A stretch of DNA of 64,000 bases. Source: Ulota crispa (lineage: Eukaryota; Streptophyta; Bryopsida; Orthotrichales; Orthotrichaceae). The notes below the pieces were generated by a model that saw only the letters and a program-made list of their open reading frames with translations, was not told where the DNA came from and did not search any database. This document shows, piece after piece, positions 58,540 to 64,000 of the stretch; the stretch's first letter is position 1; each line of letters begins with the position of its first letter. The DNA lies in NCBI GenBank assembly GCA_963920765.1, contig OY987248.1:6668539-6732538 (forward strand). Reading direction: 5' to 3'. Position numbers and translations under genes: made by a program.

Positions 58540-59101
58540 TAAAGCTAGTAGGGCCAAAGACCAGAAGTTATGAACTTTGGGAACATCATGAGGAATTTTG
58601 GGAACACATTGGAAACTTTGGGAACTTTGTGAATATCAGATTATAATATATAATTAATATTTTAGCTTTTTGTCATGGAAAAAAAAGGTTGAAACCTTCT
58701 TTACAATTTTTTTTGAATTTGGATTTTTGAATTTTTTGAATTTTTTGTGTTATTAATCATTAATGAACGGTGACAACGACTTTGATGTAATGGACAAGCT
58801 CAATCCGGCCTAAGTTCATAGTTCAAGCCTTTAAAAACCTTCTCTTGACTACATCTCTTGGACCCAAAGTATTGGCGCCAGAATAATGCCACCTAAAATG
58901 TCACGCAAGATTTTGGCTTAGTCCAAGTATAAAGCCCTTGGGCCAAATTCAAAAAAACCAAGCAATCCTATTGGTTGAAGTTTGAAGACTTTAGACCGGC
59001 CCTCAATTTGAGTATAAAGTGGCCACAAAGCCTTTGGAACCGTAGGATGCTCTTCTAGTTTCTTTTCCAAATAATCTCTTCAACAAAAGCATTAAATAAA
59101 T
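58540..59101. other. Gene-free stretch
   Basis: 58570-58640 has a short GGGAACTTTGTGAA-like reiteration (GGAAACTTTGGGAAC). No gene recognised. Confidence 0.4.
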
Positions 59102-59512
59102 GGGGATTGATATGTCTACCACACCCTTTCAACTATTCTACCACACCCTTGAGGTAAATTTTAGTTTTCTACCATCAAAAAGCTGAATTTGAGAATTTAG
59201 AATTTAGATTTGGACTTAGAGACCGTGATTTTGTCTAAAATCACAAAATGGTTCTAATTGAACAACACCCAATGAAAAAGTTTATTTTCTTAATAAAAAA
59301 AGTAAAAGTAATACTTTTCCCCCAAGCTAAGCTTTTTCATTGGGTGTTGTTCAATTACAACCTTATATTCAATGGTTCTAAACAAAATCAAGGTCTCCAA
59401 GTCCAAATCTGAATTCTAAAATCTCAAATTCAACTATTTGATGGTAGAAATCTAAAATTTACCTTGGGGTGTGGTAGAATAGCTGAAAGGTGTGGTAGAC
59501 ATATCAATCCCC
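59102..59512. mobile_element. 411-bp long-palindrome MITE, family G, copy c
   Basis: Starts GGGGATTGATATGTCTACCA, ends GACATATCAATCCCC. Flanks are an exact TAAATAAAT on both sides (59093-59101, 59513-59521); because that sequence has a 4-base period, 8 or 9 bp cannot be separated here. Interior as in copies a and b. Confidence 0.85.
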
Positions 59513-59553
59513 TAAATAAATAAACTCTATATCTCGTGGGTGTCATCTACAAA

Positions 59554-59629
59554 GTCGGGTATCATCCACGGAGTCGGGTATCATCCACGGAGTCGGGTAT
59601 CATCCACGGCGTCCGGTATCAGTAAGGGG
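59554..59629. repeat. 19-bp tandem repeat, 4 copies, upstream of RPAC1
   Basis: Units start at 59554, 59573, 59592 and 59611; the unit is GTCGGGTATCATCCACGGA. The last copy has two changes. It lies about 230-300 bases before the RPAC1 start codon, between the last transposon and the telo-box. Confidence 0.95.
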
Positions 59630-59665
59630 CTTAACCATCCACGTCCCCTGTGAAATCAGAACCTG

Positions 59666-59680
59666 GGGTTTAGGGTTTAG
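59666..59680 (-). promoter_or_regulatory. Telo-box in the RPAC1 promoter
   Basis: GGGTTTAGGGTTTAG is the complement of CTAAACCCTAAACCC, a double telo-box (AAACCCTAA). In plants this element is known from promoters of ribosomal-protein and ribosome-biogenesis genes. It is 177 bases before the RPAC1 ATG, fitting a polymerase I/III subunit gene. Confidence 0.6.
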
Positions 59681-59856
59681 TGCAGCGGCCAGAGGACACT
59701 GGATTGCTCTCTGCTTTCCGCTTGCACCAGATTTTTGTTCAGACCCTCGCTATATTTCTTTGTTTGTAGATTTCACTGCTCGTGCTGTCTCATCACCTTC
59801 GACCCTGGGATTGGCATCTATTGGAGGTCGACGCTTCGGCAGTAGCAGCTGGAGCG

Positions 59857-62800
59857 ATGACGAGCTCCACTTCTGATGTCGACGAGCCGAAGCTGCCGTC
59901 TCACCTGGAGCTTCAGCGCACACGCGTCGTGTGCGCCGCTGATGCTCCGTCTTACGTGAGTTTGTCAATCCTCAGTCGGATTTAGAACTTTTTATAACCA
60001 CAAGTGTGAGGATTTATGTCTATAGAGAGAATTAGCATTGCCATTCCTTAAACGAGATATGGCTAGAAAATGAAGGGCTTTTGGAATACGAAATGAAATT
60101 GTTCTTCCTTGTTATCCAGTTTCTAGTGTAGTGTGGTTTGACCGCTTTTCCACGTGTTTTAATCTCGGTAAATATATGAACAGTTCAGAAACAGAGTCTT
60201 TGGAAATAAAATGGAAGTAACGCAGTTTAAGGCCAATCTGAAATGCACGATGCTCCGTCTTATGTGAGTTTGTCAATCCTCGGTCGGATTTTGGACCGTT
60301 TGGAGAACCTCAAGTGCGAGGATTTATGTCTATCGAGAGAATTAGCATTGCCATCTCCTTATACGAGATATGGTTAGAAAATGAAGGTTTTTTGAAAAAA
60401 AAATTGAAATTGTTCTTCCTTGTTATCCAATCTCTAGTGTAGTGTAGTTTGACCGCTATTCTATGTGTTTTAATCTCGGTAAATATATGTACAGTTCAGA
60501 AACAGAGTCTTTGGAAATAAAATCGAAGTATCGCAGTTTAAGGCCAATTTATAATGCATTACAAATAGTGTAATTAAATTTAGTTTCTGATTTACTCATA
60601 GCACAAAATAATATAGATATTGAGATACTACAGAGCATCAACATCACGCAACTCCTTGAAATGGTTGTAGCCGTCACAGGCACTGAACACTCTGTTTTCA
60701 ATTTGAAATATTTCTCACTGTTTTCGTGGCAAATTAGAAAAAGTTTTTTTATCTAATCACGGTTAAAGATTGCGAGTAACAATTGAGAGTACAGGCCATT
60801 AAGTTAATCGACTATATCAGATATTTATGTTGAGGTTGCCGTTAATAGTCCTAAAAGTCAATTAAAAATCTCCATATATTCCTTCTCTCTGAGTTACAAC
60901 ACGTAATTAGTTTATGTTCATCTTGTTCATGGTTCTTATGTTCGGGTTTCTCCTTGAACAGACAGAATCAGTGCAGTACTCTGGAGCATACATGGCCTAC
61001 GGAGTAGACAACAGCTTGCGGCTTGAAGATTTTTGCAAGAACCTTCGTGTGGATCTTGTTTCCTTAAATGAAGAGGATATTGAATTTGATTTAGTTGGAA
61101 TCGATGCTGCTGTTGCTAATGCATTTCGGAGAATACTTATCGCCGAGGTACTACCGTTTCTCGTCATCTGAGTTTGAACTTTTCGAAGTTTTATGAGATA
61201 AACCATAGTGAGAGTGTGACCTGCCCTAAACCAAGCTAATAAGGTTTAGGGTTTAGGATTTATTCATTAGTAAGGGTTTAGGATTCTCATGACGTACTTG
61301 AAGCCTGAGTTGAGTTGGTGAATTTCTGATTGAGATTTGGTACTTCGTGTTATTGAAGACGGCTATTGATAATCTACCAAGGGTGGTAGGTATGGAATGT
61401 CAAACTGATTAATAGTTCTCCTTGTGAATTTGCAGGTCCCTACGATGGCGATAGAGAAGGTCTTTATTGCAAACAACACGTCAGTTATCCAAGATGAAGT
61501 TCTCGCCCACCGGCTTGGGTTGCTACCTATCACGGCGGACCCACGACTTTTTGATTACAAAAGCGGTAATTGTCGCGACTCTCATTATGTCCAGTATAGC
61601 ATGTTTTTTTCTGATGGTCCTTTCGTGAAGCATATGCTGTACTGACATTCTGCACTTCGATTTTTTTAGAGGAGGAAAATGCCAATGAGAAAAACACAAT
61701 AGTTTTCAAGCTCGATGTGGTATGCACTCGAAAGCAGGAGCGAGTCATTAATGGTTCAGGTTTAACCTCGAACCCGATTCTGTGAGATCGTGAAATGCAT
61801 ATGTCAGGCCATTCTACAATCTGTATCTTCTGGAAGCCTTGTGTGTTTAGTAATTAGCAGTGTTGAATGTCGTGAATTACTAGGATAGGGGGATTGCCTG
61901 GACTGTGTAGAACAAAGTTCTTGTTTTCTTTCATATGTAGTAAGTACGTACATTTGCTGATATCAATCCTTCCTATAGTTCAACCATTATTAGGCAGATA
62001 ACAGTCTTTAGCTGTATTGCTTTCAAATTCTTCTTCGATTGTGCGTGTCTCATGCATTCTAAGATGTTATTAGATATGCATCATGATGGTTAGAATATTT
62101 AAGCGTATTTGCGTTTCATTTTCGTGCAGTGAAGTCAGATCAGATGAAATGGCTCCCTGACGGTAGTGAAATGCCCTTTAACACCAAGACAAAATTCACG
62201 TCTTATGGGTCAAGTCAAGAAAATTTGGTTGGAGTACCCTCGGAAGGCATCGCTTGTCATTACCCAGACATCATCGTGGCAAAGCTTAGGCCAGGTCAGG
62301 TATGAGGTGATTTTTCATACAAGAGTTACATGGTAGTGCTGTTCTCTAGGATCATACGAGGTGCTTTACAACGGTGCCAGCTGTGCAGAGTGAGCAGGTG
62401 TGATAATGGTTATTGTACGTGGTGTTTATTCTCTTAAAAACTCATCACTGAGTTATTGTTATAACTTTTCGTATGAGTGGTGTTTATGTAGTTGACTAGG
62501 ACTGTGTTAAACGTTCTTTTACGATCTCAGTGAGATTGGATTTGATAGGAATGTTGTCGTGGTGTTTAGTGGATAGTTTGTTGTGGTATGCAGGCTATAG
62601 AGCTTGAAGCGCATGCAGAAAAAGGTATTGGTAAAACTCATGCAAAGTGGTCACCTGTGGCAACTGCCCGGTACAGGATGCTTCCAGAGGTAGTACCTCG
62701 GACCCTTACTGCCTTTGCTCAATCCCTCCCGCTTTCTGGCATTCACGCTGGTCATTTCCACGTCAGGCTCTTTATCGTTCTGTCAGGGGTTTGTTCTCTT

Positions 62801-63735
62801 TCAATTGTTTGATGAATTTTGTGCCTTTTTTTAACATTCTGACCATACAGGTAAACCTGATGGAAGATATTCAAGGAAAGCTTGCTGAGGAGCTTGTTCA
62901 AAAATGTCCTGTTGGAGTTTTTGACATTGAAGACGCAGGCTCAGGTACTGCGTTTGATGGTTGCCTCTCTTCTCTAAGTGACGGTTTGATCTACTCTCGT
63001 TCATTTTGGTGTGTATTTCAAATGCAAGGAGGGTATTTTTGGGATACATTAAATCAGTCCTGTTTATGTGGGTTGCCCTTTTGACTTTGCAGTTAAAAAA
63101 GCCAAGGTGGTAAGGCCAAGGAACTGTACTTTGTGTCGAGAATGTATTAGGGGAGATGGCTGGGATAAGCGAGTGCAGTTGACTCGAAAGAAAGACCATT
63201 TCATATGTAAGTTGAAAACTGGATTAACAATGGCTGACCTTATGTTTTCCAATCACTGCATTCGACAGGAATCGTGCAGTGATTATTCCTTGGATCTTCA
63301 TTCTCTTTTCACAAGTGTCAGTTTTGGCTTTGAGGTGGCCTTTCCATACAGTTTCTTTATCATACTATGTCAGTTTTTGTTTGCTCGCCTTGAGAGTTCT
63401 TGTTGATGGAGTTTTTATAAATACTTTCAGTGTGAAATCTGCTTTGCGAGGTAAGTTAGTAATTATATATTAACGGCAATGGTTTTTGGTGGAAGCATGG
63501 TCTTCAAGGAATGTTCTTTGAAATCCTTGTCGTTTTGTTTACTTGGAGAAATGATAGCCATGTTGCAGTGTTCACATGTGACAATGGACTATCTCTCACA
63601 GCTTACCAGTTGTTCGAACTTTGCTTTGCAGTTTCCATTGAGTCCACTGGAGCTTTACGACCGGAGGTTCTTTTCACAGAGGCAATCAAAGTTTTAAATG
63701 AAAAATGTCAGAGGATTCTTTCAGAAATATCTTAG
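59857..63735 (+). CDS. RPAC1: RNA polymerases I and III subunit RPAC1 (AC40), 360 residues
   Basis: RPAC1 pairs with AC19 to form the alpha-like assembly platform shared by RNA polymerases I and III in the nucleus. Nine exons close exactly in phase: 59857-59955, 60962-61147, 61436-61565, 61670-61759, 62130-62299, 62594-62689, 62851-62944, 63093-63206 and 63632-63735 (TAG). Conserved blocks include [13 protein letters not shown], the alpha-motif region [20 protein letters not shown], then [20 protein letters not shown] and [73 protein letters not shown], the cysteine cluster [14 protein letters not shown], and [19 protein letters not shown] near the end. Length matches known RPAC1 proteins. 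The end of exon 1 and the start of intron 1 are tandemly duplicated. No sign of inactivation. Confidence 0.96.
59941..60558 (+). repeat. 308-bp tandem duplication of the RPAC1 exon 1/intron 1 junction
   Basis: 59941-60246 and 60249-60558 match at roughly 90%: both start GATGCTCCGTCTTA and run through GAGGATTTATGTCTAT to GCAGTTTAAGGCCAAT. The second copy keeps a donor-like TAT|GTGAGT. It has no acceptor in front, so the normal first donor at 59955 should be used. Confidence 0.9.
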
Positions 63736-64000
63736 GAATGATTTTGATTCCCGGAATTACATTTTTTGGATCATAACTTCAGGTTTCAGTCTAGAAATGA
63801 TCGAGGGTAATGAAATTTTAGTCTCCAATGTTGAGGTTTACCTGATCCTCTATGCAATTGGAAGATGAGTATTTGTACAGTGAGACAATCAATTATTAGA
63901 ATTTTGAGATTACTACACAAGCTATTTCAATATATGCAAAACTTTGTGTACTGTGTGACTTCTTCACACCAACTTGGGTGAATTTTGTCCAGAGTGTTGC
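63736..64000. other. 3' flank of RPAC1
   Basis: Presumed 3' untranslated region, AT-rich, no further gene visible before the window edge. Confidence 0.5.

Noticed and set aside
61242-61258. Interstitial telomere repeat in RPAC1 intron 2 (GGTTTAGGGTTTAGG)
   Set aside because: Only two imperfect TTTAGGG units; too short for telomeric DNA. At most a telo-box-like motif within the intron.
1-64000. LTR retrotransposons, tRNA or rRNA genes
   Set aside because: No reverse transcriptase or integrase motifs, no paired long direct repeats with TG...CA ends, and no tRNA B-box with a folding cloverleaf were recognised by eye. Weak or diverged cases could have been missed.

Overview
The window looks like nuclear DNA of a plant. 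Three intron-rich genes have clear plant relatives: an insulin-degrading-enzyme-type M16 protease, an SDS22-type LRR protein of the kind annotated in Arabidopsis as 'outer arm dynein light chain 1-like', and RPAC1, the AC40 subunit of RNA polymerases I and III. Introns are GT-AG and many splice sites can be placed to the base because the codon phases close. The species cannot be fixed from sequence alone. Long AT-rich intergenic DNA full of small terminal-inverted-repeat (TIR) elements, and no LTR retrotransposon that I recognise, would fit a non-seed plant, but that is a guess. There is one 200-base assembly gap (7875-8074).

Layout. 783-6336 (minus): N-terminal half of the M16 protease, running off the left edge. 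8303-37730: almost gene-free repeat land with a few exon-like scraps (29748-30115, 31490-31570, 34857-34982). 38429-41398 (minus): a two-exon coiled-coil protein I do not recognise (40460-41398), followed by further exon-like blocks of the same or a second gene. 41900-50830: repeats. 51422-54860 (minus): complete five-exon LRR gene with a GC-rich upstream region near 56.3-56.7 kb. 56888-59512: a dense nest of transposons. 59857-63735 (plus): complete nine-exon RPAC1 gene with a telo-box and a 19-bp tandem repeat just upstream. The three recognised genes are unrelated in function.

Main point of interest. The repeats are mostly short non-autonomous DNA transposons in several families. The most striking group has ends 5'-TTAA-CCCCTAAA... 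/ ...TTTAGGGG-TTAA-3', with at least twelve elements of several unrelated internal sequences. One of them (50311-50530) sits inside another repeat whose uninterrupted relative is also in the window (site 11929-11932). The filled site has TTAA on both sides and the empty site has one TTAA, so the target duplication is TTAA. That is the signature of piggyBac-like (or some Sola-like) transposition, which is not commonly described in land plants. A second element of this group at 57852-58513 gives a matching comparison. Other families are TA-flanked elements with AGGTAG ends, ~410-bp palindromes with GGGAATTG ends and 8-9-bp duplications, ~250-bp MITEs with ACACCATATTC ends, and two large foldbacks carrying mirrored ORFs. 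No transposase gene was seen, so the enzymes must be encoded elsewhere.
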